Part shown: positions 1-13,200 of the stretch, one piece after another
How the letters are laid out: each line of letters begins with the position of its first letter
Numbering within the stretch: the first letter of the stretch is position 1
Source of the DNA: Rhamnusium bicolor
Lineage: Eukaryota; Arthropoda; Insecta; Coleoptera; Cerambycidae
Length of the DNA: 64,000 nucleotides
Direction: 5' to 3'
NCBI GenBank assembly: GCA_029963845.1
Contig: JANEYF010005214.1
Location: 117,082 to 181,081, forward strand
The notes under the pieces: generated by a model
Databases searched by the model: none
What the model saw: the letters and a program-made list of their open reading frames with translations, nothing else
Told to the model about the DNA's origin: nothing
Position numbers and translations under genes: made by a program

Positions 1-339
1 TGCTAAAATCACCAACACATTGTATGTGCCATTATTTTAACAAATTAAGTCAACATTGTGATATGAACCTTTGCACACAAAATCAGCTGGTAAAATATGC
101 TAAGCAAACTTTTAATACATAGTATTAGTTTACTATTCCCTTTATTGATTATTTCTTTGCGTGTTATGTAGATATACATTTTTTTTCTCATCGTTGTTTA
201 TATTATTTTACTTTTTTCAATAATTACTCACTATCTCTTTTTAAAATTTGATTTTTACTTCTTTTAATAACATCTATTGTACTTACCCTTATGTTTAAAA
301 TAAACATTTGTTACTAAATATTATAACATGTTTCGCAGT

Positions 340-420
340 ATTTAAGAGTATTTTAAATTGTCCTGTAATTTGGTGTTACCTGTTGGGCAAATAAAGCATA
401 TTATTATTATTATTATTATT
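340..420 (+). mobile_element. 3' tail of a non-LTR retrotransposon
   Basis: A short stretch containing GGGCAAATAAAG, a polyadenylation-like signal, runs straight into an (ATT)n array. This is the usual 3' end of Jockey/CR1-like LINEs. No coding sequence of the element is recognisable upstream, so it is a tail-only, 5'-truncated copy or a decayed one. The family is inferred. Confidence 0.45.
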
Positions 421-3385
421 CTATATCCCACTCCTGAAGCTGCGCTGCATTGATGAGGAAGAATAATTCCGAAACACCGGTGTCCATAACTGCGTCGTTT
501 TACTTTTGAGATGAGTGGCACGATTCCCTTTTTGTCTGATCTGTGAACCAATACGAACTCTACCTTTTCTAACTTTTCATATAACAAAACATCTAAAAAT
601 ATCTTATTTTGTACATATTTAAGAAGAAAGTTATGGAGCTCTACAAAAAAATTGTCTTCCAAGTACTTGTTTTGTTCTTATAATGGATTCGTGCAGTCAA
701 ATTAATCTTAATTTAATTAAAAATTAATTAACAAATATTTCTAAAAAAGTGAACGGTTCTTTCTATTATATTTATTATATATATATTACCAAAGCATTTA
801 GAATATCTGCATACGATTTTTGTACTCTCCGATGCATATTTTTTTTACAATTTTATTGAATAACTTGGTTATTTCTCTTTATCACCGACCTTTTTAAATA
901 CATTGTTACTTGTGTTGTACGAATAAAGGATTGGTTTGAATAAAGAGCTGAAAATTTTAATCCCATAATTCCTGAATTATATTTGGTTAGCATAATATTC
1001 ACTTATAAATTTTATAAGGTCACCTGATCTAATTCAGTAGGGAATGTAACAAGCTCCCCATTTCAGACAATTTAATGATGTTTAATTTCAGCAATTAATT
1101 TGTTTTCGTAAATATTTTGCTGCTGTAGAAATCCTAAGAAAAACTTTTCTTTGTAAGAGTTTTTGAAGGTTAATGTAATTGGTATCTTGGAGAGTGCTTT
1201 TATGTCCTTTTTTCTTACAATCAATATCATCCTGACATTTAGCCGCGACAGCAGTTACACAATTAAGAACAAATATACTCGTATTATGTACCTTCTCTTG
1301 TAAGTGTTTTGTAAAAGTGTATAATTTAACAACTATTTTGCTAATTAGAATTTTTTTTATTCTGTGTTAAGATCGGTATAGCATTTATATACAATAAACT
1401 TACTTCATTTGTACGTATTTAAAACTAGAAAATAATCGAAACTGACGGCTATTCATTTAAACTTTGCAGTGGTGGGTTGGACTTAGTGAGCCCGATTTGT
1501 AATGGGTAAAGTACCGAATGTATTGTAAATTTCTTATTTCCAGGCGTAATATATACATCTTTATGGGTTACTTATTTATTACCAGGCGTAAAAAATATTT
1601 CAAGGCATTAGAATTAAGATAAATGCCTTTTAGATTTATTAAATCAGTGTAAAGACATTTCAACAGAGTGTATATATGTATGTAATTTATTTACAATAAC
1701 TAGAAATGCCTTTTATTGGTTAACAGCGGCAAGAAACAAGATAACAAAAATAAAATTGACATATTTTCTTTCAAGTTTTGAATAAGAAACTAAAATTGGT
1801 TACGCCGAAATAAGAACATCCTAATTTAATAAAAAATTTCGATTTAGCTATAGGCCGAACGTCTTAAAAATTTCCGTTACTTTTTATTTTGTGTACCCAT
1901 AAGAAATAATATCAGAAAATTAAACAATTTTAAATTCTACCTGCTTTAGAGCGGACCAACTTTTTTCTGCTCAGTTTTCATATTTCTGCTTTAAACAATG
2001 TTATGTTTCTCCCTACCTTAATATAAAGTAATATGCTGCATATTGAGCATTTAGTACTACTGACCTGTGTAAAAAAGTGATTAAAATATACACTATATTA
2101 TTATACTCCGTTCGTTCATACGAGCACATAAAGAACTGTTTACCTGGGCTCGCAGACCGACCCTTTGTCGACCGCCAGTCTTGAGTAGTCCTCTAGCATA
2201 GGCGTGCGGTGCATTATGCACAAAATGTATTTATATGATACCGCGCTCCTGTGCTTAAATTTTTTATGTACTAAGTTAAGATGTTTATATCTACAACAAA
2301 GATTCTCATTTCGTCGAGATCTATCGACTATTAAAATTTTTGCTATTAAACTAAGTAAGTAAGTAAATTTAGTAAGTAAGTAAATTTATTTATATAGTTA
2401 CACATATAGATATTTTTTTTCGCCAATTTACATTAGTAAAATTTAAAAATAATATTGTATTTCATAATTATAGTAACATGTTATAACACTAGTTATATCA
2501 TATTACTGTTTCTTCCAGAGTACACCTAGATAGCATAGAACGATCTGTGCCTGTAAGTCATCTCGTATAATAAAAAACAATTTAAAAACCAGTAAATCAT
2601 TAAAACATCAAATACCTTACCGATTATTATTATAAAATCAGCCAATAAGCAAAATCAATAAAGGTAAATAATTTAATACAAACATTACACAACACATAAG
2701 TTAAATTATTGTAAAAGTAAAATTATATATTAGTCGTCGAAAACACGATAAGTCTTTCGCATGGTAAAAAAATATAAAATACCCCGTCTTTTTCAACTGA
2801 AATAAAATGGATTATTTTCCTTATTCGTAAATTTACAATGTTGGGGTCTTACCTCAGGGAATCTGTCCGGCAGTTTTTGTGAAACACAGGAGAAGTTCTA
2901 CGATATCAAGTGACTACCTTTAGATGTAATCTGTGAGTGATTTATGGATATTGATTCTATTGTGCTTTCCCAAACTAAGTAAATAAAAATAAGGTCTTGA
3001 TAATATAATCTCACGGTGTACAAATTCCTTTGACGGTATCTATACACGTTAAGTGTATTTCTCTGTTATTTTTATGTAAATATTCCGTCAATAGTTTAGT
3101 TAACTTATCATGACGAGCATTCAACACGCAAAGAGCAACTACAGTCTGACTTGAGGAAAGTTATTAAGACTGTTTAAAAGAGGAACTCAGCACTTTGTAT
3201 TTTGAATAATGAGGAGTTAAAATGTATTTTGAAATAATTTTAATGGAATGATAATTAATATTTTTTTTCTATGCGGTATTTTAAATTAGCTTAGGAGGCT
3301 TGAAACAAAAAGTATTGTTATGTTACTTGTCATATAACAATTAACCATACGTGCAGATAACTAGATGGCAATAATTACCGTTTAA
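421..3385. other. No recognisable gene; AT-rich intron-like sequence
   Basis: I see no coding relic, RNA gene or clear repeat here, apart from an (AAGT)n run at about 2347-2390 followed by T-rich sequence, which could be another minus-strand LINE tail. A GC-richer patch at 2140-2220 has no identity I can assign. Confidence 0.4.
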
Positions 3386-3389
3386 AGTG

Positions 3390-4160
3390 GTTAGAGTTAG
3401 TGAATCTTTACTTAGCAAAATAGTTGGAATGCTGGAGTCCGGCTTATCGCAGAGAAATGTAATTTACAGTTTACAGGTAAATCAAAGTGTCATCTTAAGG
3501 ACATGGTGAAGGTTTCAAATACAGAAACAGCGCAATATAACCGTGGAGGGAGCCACCCAAACATAACAACTGCCAGAATAGGTATATTATACGCGAGGCT
3601 CTTCATGAACTGACTATTAATTCAACAAAATTCAAAAACAGAGTAGAAGAAACGTCCCAAAATTAACAAGAGACCACAGAACAAATCGTCTGGCTTTCGC
3701 TCAAGTACGTGTTAATTAAGGTTTGCAAGAGTGGTTTCAGTGCTTATTTACTGATGAGTCTAACGTCTTTTTGCATGTCGATAATAGAGCTCGTGTTTGG
3801 AGGAAGATACGAAGAAAACTCTTCATTGTATCGAATTTCCTGTGGAGGATGTTCCGTGCCAATATGGAGTGGAATTTATTTTGATGTTCGAACAGAATTT
3901 TCAGTAGTCGTCAATCAGTCAGTAAACGTTGCATGGTACTTTGAAGTTTTATAAGAAAACATTCCTCATTTTGTAACTGAAATTGGTGATGGAGTACGTG
4001 GATGAAAAAGGGCAGTTATAATAATTCAATTTTTTGAAAATAATCAGCTTAATAGGATGATATGGCCAGCTTGTTCCCCATATTGCAATCATATTGAGCA
4101 TATAGGGGATGTATTGAAACTTGGTCTTTCTGATCGCCCGGTATCACCTTGAAATATTGA
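3390..4160 (+). pseudogene. Tc1-like transposase relic
   Basis: Reading across frames on the plus strand recovers Tc1 transposase landmarks in order. An N-terminal helix-turn-helix remnant with SLLSKIVGMLESGLSQRNV lies near 3400-3460. The first catalytic block is FTDESNVFLHVDNRARVW at about 3745-3800, with its aspartate kept. The C-terminal block is WPACSPYCNHIEHIGDVL at about 4065-4115, carrying the family's final glutamate. The middle block, normally QDNARPH, is missing, and several stops and frame changes break the reading frame, so the copy is dead. Its 3' end is cut off where a minus-strand LINE tail starts at about 4166. Terminal inverted repeats were not found. Confidence 0.8.
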
Positions 4161-4165
4161 ATAAA

Positions 4166-6189
4166 TTGTTATTGCAATTTTTATTTATTTATTTTATTTT
4201 ATTACAATATCCAATAGACCGGGGTCCATTTACAGAATAAGGATACAACAAAAACTATAGATGCAGTATAAATACTAAGAAAAAGGACATATATGCATAT
4301 ACACACACATGTATATATACACACATACAAAAATACAAAACAGAATTTAAATTATATAACACAGCATAGATATAAAAACCGACAAACATTAATAAATGTG
4401 TACACAAATACATACATATTACATATACGTGTATAAGATAATAACAACAATAATATTTATAATTGTTTAATACAGCGAATATTTGTATTAAAAATATCTA
4501 CAAAAGTATTAACATTATTATAGTTTGTAAACATTTGGAAGAAGGAAGAATGTGTTATTATATTGGTTCTTGGAGTATGAATTGTAAATGTCTCACTGTG
4601 TCTTGAGGCAATACGAGGTACAACATAAAATATACTGTTGTGAAGATCATATTTAATGTAATTATGGATAATTTTTAACAAAAATATTATTGATTGAGTA
4701 GCTCTTCTCTTTAGAAAGCTATCAAAGTTGAAAGTGGATAAAAGAATGTCATGTGGATATCCTCGCGAAGGATACCAACCAAACGGCTTAAAGTGCAACA
4801 TTTTTAGGAAGCGCCGTTGAATGTTTTCAATTGCTGTGATGTGGCAATTGTATATTGGACTTCAAATAATTGAAGCATATTCTAGCTTAAATCTTACTAA
4901 AGAATTGAGCAATAATTTACATAAATCTATGTTGGTGATATCCTTGATGTTTCATAGAACAATTCCTAATGTTTTGAAAGATGACGTAGTTGTTGCGTTA
5001 ATGTGGCCAACAAATGTTAATTTTGGATCAAAAAGGATACCAAGATCTATCATCACATTATTAGGTCTAATACTATTGGATATTTTATAGTCAAATAGGT
5101 AAACATTTTGTTTTCTTGAATAAGACACAATATTGCATTGACTGATATTCAAAAATAGATTGTTTTCGATACACCAATCATTTATATTTTATATTTATAT
5201 TTTAAATTAGTTTGTAAATGTTTGCAATCAGCGAGTGAGTTTATTTGACAAAATATTTTTAAATCGTCAGCGTACAAAAAGGTATCTTACATCAAGCTTG
5301 GCAGCAATATCGTTTATAACTAAAATGAAAAACAGGGGTCCAAGAATGGAACCCTGAGGCACACTGGATGTTTGCAAAAAATTGTCTGATTTATGACCTC
5401 TAATTTGAACATATTGCCAGCGGTCAGTTAAGTAGGAAGCTACCAGGTTTAAGAAGTCCACTGATTTACTAAAATGTTGAGGTTTGTGTAATAAAATTTT
5501 ATGATCCAATTTATCAAAAGCCTTAGAGAAGTCAGTGTAGATGACCTCTACCTGACCTCTCTGATCTAAGACCTCACTGATAAATTGTGTTTTGATAACC
5601 AGATTAGTTACTGTTGATCTACCAGGGACAAAACCATGTTGTTCAGTCAACAAACAGTTGCTAACATGGACAGATAAGTGATCATATATAACAATTTGTA
5701 GTATTTTACCAAAGTTGCAGATTATAGTAATTGGTCTATAGTTAGTTATATCATCAGTGCTTCCTTTTTTGAATATAGGTGTGACTCTGGACAATTTCCA
5801 CAAATCTGGAAAGGTAGAATTCTTAAGAATCATATTATATGTAATACATAAAGGATTTGTGAGAATTATGACACAGTCGCGAATAAGAAATCCAGGTATT
5901 TGATCCGGCTCCATAGTCATATTTGCTTTAATTTGTTTAATAGCTTTTTCAACATCATTAACGGTAATTTCAGTTAGGTGTAAAATGCTATTTGGTACGG
6001 TACCAAGTTCTTTAAGATTGACATTAATATTAGGTTCCGAAAAAGATTTGGAGAAAAAATTGGGGAATGATGAAAGAATTTCAGACGGATTGCTCATGCT
6101 CATATCGGTGTCATTGTATTTCATATTTAGTGGAATAGATGGAAGAGATTTATGAGGAATAGCAGTTAATTCCACAAGAACTAATAGAT
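4166..6189 (-). mobile_element. 5'-truncated Jockey/CR1-like LINE
   Basis: On the plus strand the element begins with a (TTTA)n-type stretch at 4166-4200, which is the A-rich 3' tail of a minus-strand LINE. Coding relics run from about 6187 down to 4457. The C-terminal region after the reverse transcriptase, with a typical RNTRTH-like segment, lies at 4457-4800. The 5' end is lost: from about 6190 rightward the sequence is hAT transposase on the opposite strand, and left of the tail it is a Tc1 relic. The element therefore sits between two unrelated transposons, and no matching target-site duplication is visible. Confidence 0.8.
5240..6187 (-). pseudogene. LINE reverse transcriptase relic
   Basis: This encodes the reverse transcriptase of the LINE, which would prime cDNA synthesis at a nicked chromosomal target. 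Recognisable blocks in order are NDVEKAIKQIKANM, a block with VTPIFKKGSTDDITNYRPI, the EQHGFVPGRSTVTNLV block, IYTDFSKAFDKLDHKILL with the first catalytic Asp, and SVPQGSILGPLFFILVINDI. The catalytic FLYADD box is at about 5282-5265 but in a different frame, so a frameshift lies near 5275. The upstream endonuclease domain is absent. Non-LTR reverse transcriptase is certain by motif; the clade (Jockey superfamily) is inferred. Confidence 0.85.
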
Positions 6190-7440
6190 AGGGTAATGCT
6201 GATTGCCTGAGATGTTCCCCTGCGCATATTGGATAAACCAGCATTTCGGGAGTTCTGGAATAAATACAGTCCCCAGGTGAATTTACCAAGTCATTCATCA
6301 TTACGTAGATATGTACCAAGTGTTCGTGAAGACATTGTAAATAGGATTAAATGTGCATTAAAAAATACACGGCTGTGTTATGTGTTGACGAGACGACAGA
6401 TTGTAAAAAAATTCTATTTTAAATGTTATAGTACGTGTACTCGACCCTGTTAAACCAACATTTCCACTTTTACTAGCTAGCAAAAGACTAACTGCGTGTA
6501 CTGGCGAAACAATTACGCGGGTGGTGTTGGAGACTTTCCAAAAATTTAAACTGTAAACAAATCAAGTGTTGATGTTTGTGACCGACGATGCTGCGCCAAT
6601 GCGTTTGGTGGGCCGTTTTTTTTCAAAGAGACGATTGTAGGTTTTTATATGTTACGTGTGAAGTGCATGCGTTCCATCTTGTAGCAGAAACGATTCCAAA
6701 ATCTTTTCCAGAGGTAGATGCATTAATAGCAAATACAAAAAAGTATTTCTCAAATGTCCTAAACGGCTTCGAGCATTTCACACACTGTGTCCTGGTATTC
6801 CGGAATCACCAGAGCCGATTCTTACACGTTGGGAACGTGGTTGAAGGCAGCTTTTTATTATGCTGAATATTTTCAACAAATAAAAGCTGTGATACTACAG
6901 TTCAACTCTAACGAGGCTGCAGCTATTAAGGAAAGCCAGACAAGCTTTCAAGATGTTTTCCTTCAAACAGATTTAAAAACTATTTATAACAATTATAGAG
7001 GACTACACGACGCAATAGAAAATTTGCAAAATACTTCGTTGTCGTTAGTGGAATCGCTGCAAATAGTGGACGACGTAAACACAGACTATAGATGATACAA
7101 AAGATAAGCCCGTTATTGAAAAATTCGAGAGTGTATTACGGAAAGATCCTAATTTTACCAAATTAAGACAAATTTGTGATGGTGCATCTACAGCGGCGTT
7201 AAGTGAGTTCACAGAGTGTTTTACTTATTTCTGTATTATTTCCGTAGATGTCGAACGGTCTTTTTCAAAATACAAACATATTTTTTCACCACAGCGGACA
7301 TCACTTACTGAGACAACTGTAGAAATATATCTGATGCTACACAGTTATTATAGAAGTGCTCCAGTTTGTGATAACGACAACCAAGCTACTTCATAAATCT
7401 GCTTAAGAAGGTGAGTTTTGTACATATTTTTATAAAGAGT
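6190..7440 (+). pseudogene. hAT transposase relic, copy A (CGGBP1-like)
   Basis: This is a plus-strand hAT-type transposase with the N-terminal zinc-finger part missing. Blocks in order are VPLRILDKPAFREFW at about 6217-6260, a segment matching the start of the catalytic core (VTDDAAP at about 6577-6597), and AFHLVAETIPKSFPEVDAL near 6670-6720. The dimerisation block, VERSFSKYKHIFSPQRTSL, is at about 7247-7305. It matches, roughly base for base, the minus-strand copy at 62620-63542 and, less closely, the copy at 53293-54115. Frames change at least three times and stops are present. Resemblance to the CGG-repeat-binding-protein/hAT group is from memory of family motifs. Confidence 0.75.
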
Positions 7441-7454
7441 ACCAGTATTAATAA

Positions 7455-7660
7455 CATTTATTTCCATTTATTTTATTTATTTATTTATTTATTTATTATT
7501 AGTTATCACTAAGATATACAATGTACATGTGTGACCGTCATTTAACAGTTTGTGCAGCACTAAGCTTACAAAATATAAGGAAATACATAAAAAAAGAATT
7601 TAAAGCTAACGAAATAGTACAAAAACATACATCACAATATATAAGATATTTTTGTTTTTA
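7455..7660 (-). mobile_element. Short 3' fragment of a minus-strand LINE
   Basis: A (TTTA)n run at 7461-7500 followed by non-repetitive sequence has the form of a minus-strand LINE 3' tail plus about 150 bases of 3' untranslated region. No protein is encoded. The sequence beside the tail differs from the tail at 4166, so it is probably a different family. Confidence 0.4.
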
Positions 7661-9630
7661 TTACTGTACTTATTCAAGTATTATGATATGATGCATACCC
7701 AGTACGTCCCTGTAGGATTAATGACCTTGGCCAGGCTTAGTCATCACTATGTGTTCACAAATTAATAAAAATTATTGCATCACTATCGTTTAATTTTTAG
7801 TTAAGCGATAAAATATGTTCGTTTTGAAATATAGAAATGTATGCAAATGAACTGCCATTAATATTAAAATGTGGAAAATTCCCTTACAATTGAAATATTG
7901 TTAAATTTTTATGTAAATATTAGTAAGAGCATATCTCACAATATCACAATCTACAATACAGTAAGAATTTTTTACTTTTTAATCATTTTATGTGCTTTTA
8001 CTGCATTGCATACAATATTTGTATTACTTGGGAAATTGCCAAATATTTAACTGCAGGATTATTAATAAATTAATACTAGCGACCTTAATGTTTCAGTTTT
8101 ACTGTATCCTATCCCAAGTTTAATTTTCACGCAATTTTATTTATACAATTGCATACATTACAGTGTTAATTAAATATCGTCGCAAAATAAAATTAATAAT
8201 AAAATTGCACTATAGTCATGGTAATTTAAATAATTCATATTATGTGTCACTGGTAATAAAATTAAATTTTATTATATTAATAAATAATTCAGTTCTAATA
8301 TTTATATGAAAATTATTATAGTGAGCACTGTATGCCTCAAATATCTGAACATTCTAATGTAGAGTAAAATCAACCTTTGTATAGTAAGCAACCCAAATTT
8401 TTTTGCTCATAAAGCTTTTAAACATACATTAACAATTAGAAGGCATTTTAGAACTCGGATCGGGCCACGGTTGTATAAAAAGTAATTTTAACCAATTGTA
8501 ACAAATAACAATAAAGTTCTAAAATCCTAGACATTCTGTTATTTAGTTATTAATTTATATTTATCAAATTTATGAGCAGATATTCACCGTATGTGTATTT
8601 TGGGTTGCTGGCTGGTTTGGGATTTCGCAGAGTGAAACAAAGTAGGCATTTATTTTCTGTTTCTTATAAATATTTAAGAAATCATACATACATAGTAAGT
8701 AAAATGGGTTTAGGGCTTTGCTATTGTTCAAGTACTTTTATATTCATCTGTATTGCTTTTAGCCCTAGTAAAAGAATTTTAATAATTCATTTAAAAACCT
8801 CAATATGCCACTATGTTAATTTGACACTATTTAACTGAACAATCCTATTTAAGGTACAAACATTATAATCTTTGCTAGTAGGACACAATCAATGATTGCA
8901 GTGAGATATGAATTTACTAGATGCCGTAATGATCGTAAAGATTGTTATAGTTATCAGATTATCACACATCTGGTGTAACGGAGAAAATGTTAGTTCATGG
9001 TGTTGGCAAATAAAACAATAAATTTTGCCTCAAACAATGTCTGTATTCAAAAATTTAGTAAACATAATCTAAGTCTACAATCCTTTATCATTTCAGGCTA
9101 AGGAAAGCCAATAGCGGGATAAACAACATCTTCCTTATAACATAAAGCTTTTAAGAAATGTATTTTTATTCTCACTACGTTTTGTGTATTGCAACCAAGA
9201 CCAAGTAACTAATTAATATTTAACTCTGGATCTTACAATTCATGTACTGAAGATATTTTCAGCGTGTAAATATTATTAAAATCATGATATTGAAGAATTA
9301 TTAATTGTAGCATTTGAAGACATCATCAGTGATTGTAGTTATGTGAAAATTTAAAATCATAAGGTCATAGAATATTATTGACTAAATAAGAATAAATGTC
9401 CCTACAGAGTAATTGAATTATTTGATAAAAACGGTTAAGGCACTTTTTCCAAAAGATAGTTTGACCAATATCAAATGCATGTTAAAGATAATTGACCGTA
9501 TCAGTTGTAATGTTGAAAATAATAGCCCTAATATAGAACTTTAGAATACCTCCAATGTTGATAAAAGTACTCAACATGTGTTTGTTTGCTGGGTATTAAT
9601 TGAAATATAATATTTATTTTTTAAATTAGC
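7661..9630. other. No recognisable gene
   Basis: AT-rich sequence in which I recognise no coding relic, RNA gene or transposon end. A 267-base open frame at 8572 has no motif and is likely chance. Confidence 0.35.
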
Positions 9631-9639
9631 ATGCTATGT

Positions 9640-10250
9640 TCTACTAAGTTCTACTTGAAATAAACCGTTTTTACCACTACATATACAGGATTCTGCTAAT
9701 CTCAGGATTTTGTAAATTAGGTCATTTATATAAATAATAAATAACACAGGGCCAAGTATCGATCCCTGTGGTGTCCCGTGTTTAATTGATAGGAAGCCAG
9801 AGCTTAATTCAATAAAGGGTAGGGTTCGGTTTCTATCTGACAAGTAGGATTTTATTAGATTTAAACTTGTATCATTAAAATTATAAAACTGTAACTTATG
9901 TAATAATAAAATGTGAAAGATACAGTCAAACGCAAAAAATTTATCGTACGTAATTTTTATTTTCAACTCCTTCCACAATATTGTCAATTAGTTTAAAACA
10001 GCTAGAGAAGCTGATGGCCAATTTGATAGCAGGTTATTGTCTTTTTTCAGTATTAACAGATTTGTTCTTTGAGGAGGATTTCGAATATTTTGGAAATTAT
10101 TGGTTATAATGAAATTTAAAACATGTGCATGTATGGTTACCGCCACTGCTGCACTCCTAGAAACATTAGTGACAATTTCCGGCGCAGATACAAATTACAT
10201 CAGATTATAACCAAGTTTATTAAAGATAGATAGAAACTTTTCATGGGAAT
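9640..10250 (-). pseudogene. LINE reverse transcriptase relic
   Basis: A minus-strand open frame between 9634 and 9987 carries the central reverse transcriptase blocks: FFAFDCIFHILLLHKL (a decayed first catalytic motif), SLNLIKSYLSDRNR, and GTPQGSILGPVLFIIYINDL. The YADD box is not recognisable downstream. Farther upstream on the same strand (about 10020-10250) the translation gives a weak match to the region before the reverse transcriptase, so the relic may span a large internal deletion. Non-LTR identity is firm; extent is uncertain. Confidence 0.7.
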
Positions 10251-10543
10251 TTGAAATGAATATGTAAGGCCTTCGTGTTTTATAATTAATTAGTTTTATT
10301 ATTTCTTAATTCAAGAAACCTGTATATTCCTATAAATATGTTATTTTCCAATGTTGGCTATTATAAAGCTATAAATATGGGATAGGGGAAAACTATGGAT
10401 TCATTACCTTATGTACGGATTATGGGTTCATGTGGACTGTTCTAGTGCGATTTTTGCTCTTAATTCTATCAAAGGTTTTAAAATAACATTTAAATAGAGT
10501 TTTTTCCTGTTACAAAACAATTTTGCACACAAGCTTTCTCACC

Positions 10544-11104
10544 TAGTGTCTCACCAGGAACTGCATCGATCGATATAGAGAATAGTACGCACCAGAAAAT
10601 TTTTTAAAATTTAGGGGAGCTACCAACGGCAGTATGGCCAATCCAACTAAAATAATTACAAGCATCTAGCACTTCCGGTTACACCAGAAGGCGATACCAA
10701 CTTGCTTATTATAGAGTGTAGCTCACCTTATGGTCTTTCTGTATGCCAAAAAAGCAAATGAGGTTCTTTTACACGAAGAAAGTTATAAAGTAAACCATTA
10801 CAAATGTCAAAATTTTCTTAAAGTGTTAAATAGCTCTGAAGCGGCTGGGTTTAGGCATAGGGTATCCATGTTTTTGACTAAGAATTTTATGCTCTTTTCG
10901 AAAACCCTAAACCCTAAAATATATAGGATATTTAAAATAAGCAAGTTGTTATCGACTTCCGGTATAACCGGAAGTGCCACATGCTTGTAATTATTTTAGT
11001 TGGATTGACCACACTGCCATTAGTAATTCCCTAAATTTTCAAAATTTTCTAGTGCGTACTTTTCCCTATATCTATCGATGCAATTCCTGGTGAGACACCC
11101 TGTA
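10544..11104. mobile_element. Foldback / MITE derivative of a DD41D mariner-like element
   Basis: The left arm (10544-10710) and right arm (about 10935-11104) are inverted copies: GTGTCTCACCAGGAA on the left matches TTCCTGGTGAGACAC on the right, with the match continuing about 160 bases inward. The right end is CCCTGTA followed by TA. Both arms and the short middle closely match the long terminal repeats of the 2.7-kb element at 45613-48297. This is therefore a non-autonomous, internally deleted relative. It has no transposase. The open frame at 10730 is part of the repeat and not a gene. Confidence 0.8.
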
Positions 11105-12950
11105 TATTTATTATTCGATTATATTGGATAGCTAATTATCTACAGCAACAAATTGTTGATTTAAAGTATTATTTAATTACAACTGTTTATTATAGCTTTA
11201 ATGATATTAGTTACACAAACTTAACCCTACGTTAACGAATTTGTATAAATTTCAAATTGCAATATATGTTGCAGCTCCAATTTCTTCTATCCTAGTTCAA
11301 TTGGTCGTAATATAATAATTTTTATAAATGGAGCCTTGGGCAATTAACAGACAAAATGCGAGTTAGAACACTTTAGATCTGTAAGACTTTAAATACTTAT
11401 ATAACTTTTAATCAACCATGACAGAGTTACATACATGTTTAAACAACAATATGTTTTGCTGTATTGTGATGCCTCTTACTTTTTAAGGAATTTTTTGCAT
11501 ATTAGTGTTTAAAAAAAGTGTTCCCCCACTATCCCGAAAGTTAAGCTTCAAAGTTAAGCACTACCTTGAAAGTTAAGCAGCGGCTGTAAACAAGATCGGA
11601 ACTTTATATCAGAGTCGACAAATTATGGCCAACCTGGTTACTTCGTTGGAGCCGGAAGACCCTCCGAGTTCTGTAGGGGTCTACAAACTTAGAAGACATC
11701 TTACATGTATAGGTGTCGAGAAAGTTTCTACCATCCCAAGATGCGCGAGGAACGAATAAGCGCTTTCAGATAACTGAGGAAAGAAATCTTTGGCGCCGAG
11801 ATGCTTCTGAGAGAGGAGATAAACTCCCTTGCATTGAACGACATCCTGACCTTGATCAGAAGATTGAGGAAGTGAAGAGGAAAGAGGTAAAGAAAACGGT
11901 TGAGGGAGTCGGTAAATAGGGGCCGTTTATGGTTTAACTGCCAGGCGCAAGCCTCCTCCAATCACTACTATTACTATGGATGGTCAGTTACTTTAAAATA
12001 ATTGATGCTGTCAATTGCTGCAGCATGGGTCTGAAACTAGCATTGCTGATACGTCAACATTTTTGTCTATACAATATCCCCTTTCAAACGATTATCAGTT
12101 ACCAGCGGTTGTCACCGGTCGTAATTCTATCCAACATGTTTTGTGTTTTAGCTATTAGACTCTGATTGTGAATGATGTTTTATGATATGTTTCTTTATAT
12201 TCTATGTGTAGTTAATTTTATAGGCAAGAGTATTTTTCTGATTACAAAAATGTATCACAAGGTTTCATAACAAAATTTTTTTTAGAAAATAATTAATACA
12301 AGGCTTAACTTTGAACAAAAAAATTTAATTCAAATGAAAACTTAAGTTCTCCCCACAAAGTAATATAAAATTATAATGAAAAGGAAATAAATAAAAATGA
12401 AAATAGTTATTGAAAATATTAATTTACAAACGAGGTTACTAACGAAATTTTTAAGTGTTTGGTTTTATTTTTTGACCTCTTCCATTCTTTAAGGTCTAGA
12501 ACGAATCCTGCTTAGAATCAAATATTAATCCACGGGAATAATTCAAATAATAATCTAGAACCGAGTTCACTTAAAAATTCATTAGAATTAATTACACATT
12601 ACAGACGCGTGAACCATTAATAAACCATGGTAAAGCATTCAATCAGTTGATATAACATGAGTGAATCAATTTAATTCAATACATGAAAGCATATTCCAAC
12701 TAATACCTAGTAATCGTAAAATTACGCAAAGCTGTCAGTAAGAAAATTAATCACCAAGCCGAACTTCAGAATATTTTATGATTTACAGAGGTTGGAAGAT
12801 AAATAACTTTTACTGCAACCTATAGTTGAATTTGTATTTGAAATGTATCGTCTTTCTTTAAATATTAAAAGAAATCATTATCCATATGCCCTATATGTTT
12901 AAGAAGCCATCTCTTAAGAGAATAATAATAAATAAACTTAACTTCGCGCC
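11105..12950. other. No firm gene; possible LINE 3' end near 11560-11960
   Basis: A GC-richer patch at about 11560-11960 contains an open frame (11713-11919) rich in charged residues and ends near an (ACT/ATT) run, which would suit a LINE C-terminus and tail, but I cannot name a family. AAAGTTAAGC occurs repeatedly at 11537-11580. The remainder shows nothing recognisable. Confidence 0.3.
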
Positions 12951-12989
12951 CACACTATAGATAATAAAGTGGGAGAAGAAAGTTTTAAT

Positions 12990-13200
12990 TACAACATTTT
13001 ATGTTTTATCATCCAGTAGAGTAGGTGTACCTCAAGGTTTAATCTTGGGACCTTTATCATTTAATTATTTTTTAATGAAAACTCTAGGTTAAAATAATAC
13101 TAATTGTATGATTCATATTTTCATTTCATATGAGACCGAATAATCTTTAAAAAAAGTCAAAAAATTTAACCGAAAAGTCACATACATAACACTTTCTAAC
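12990..13200 (+). pseudogene. Small reverse transcriptase relic
   Basis: The translation SSRVGVPQGLILGPLSFNYF starting near 13017 is the conserved GVPQGS.LGP.LF.I.IND block of non-LTR reverse transcriptases, followed in register by a decayed downstream segment. No other block is visible, so only a fragment of a LINE remains. Confidence 0.55.

Noticed and set aside
3745..3765. CTGATGA near 3750 as a hammerhead core
   Set aside because: It is the codon string for the conserved T-D-E-S of the Tc1 transposase; no hammerhead stems follow.
11530..11600. Repeated AAGTTAAGC as a 5S rRNA gene fragment
   Set aside because: Only the one phrase resembles 5S rRNA; no promoter boxes or surrounding 5S sequence could be matched.
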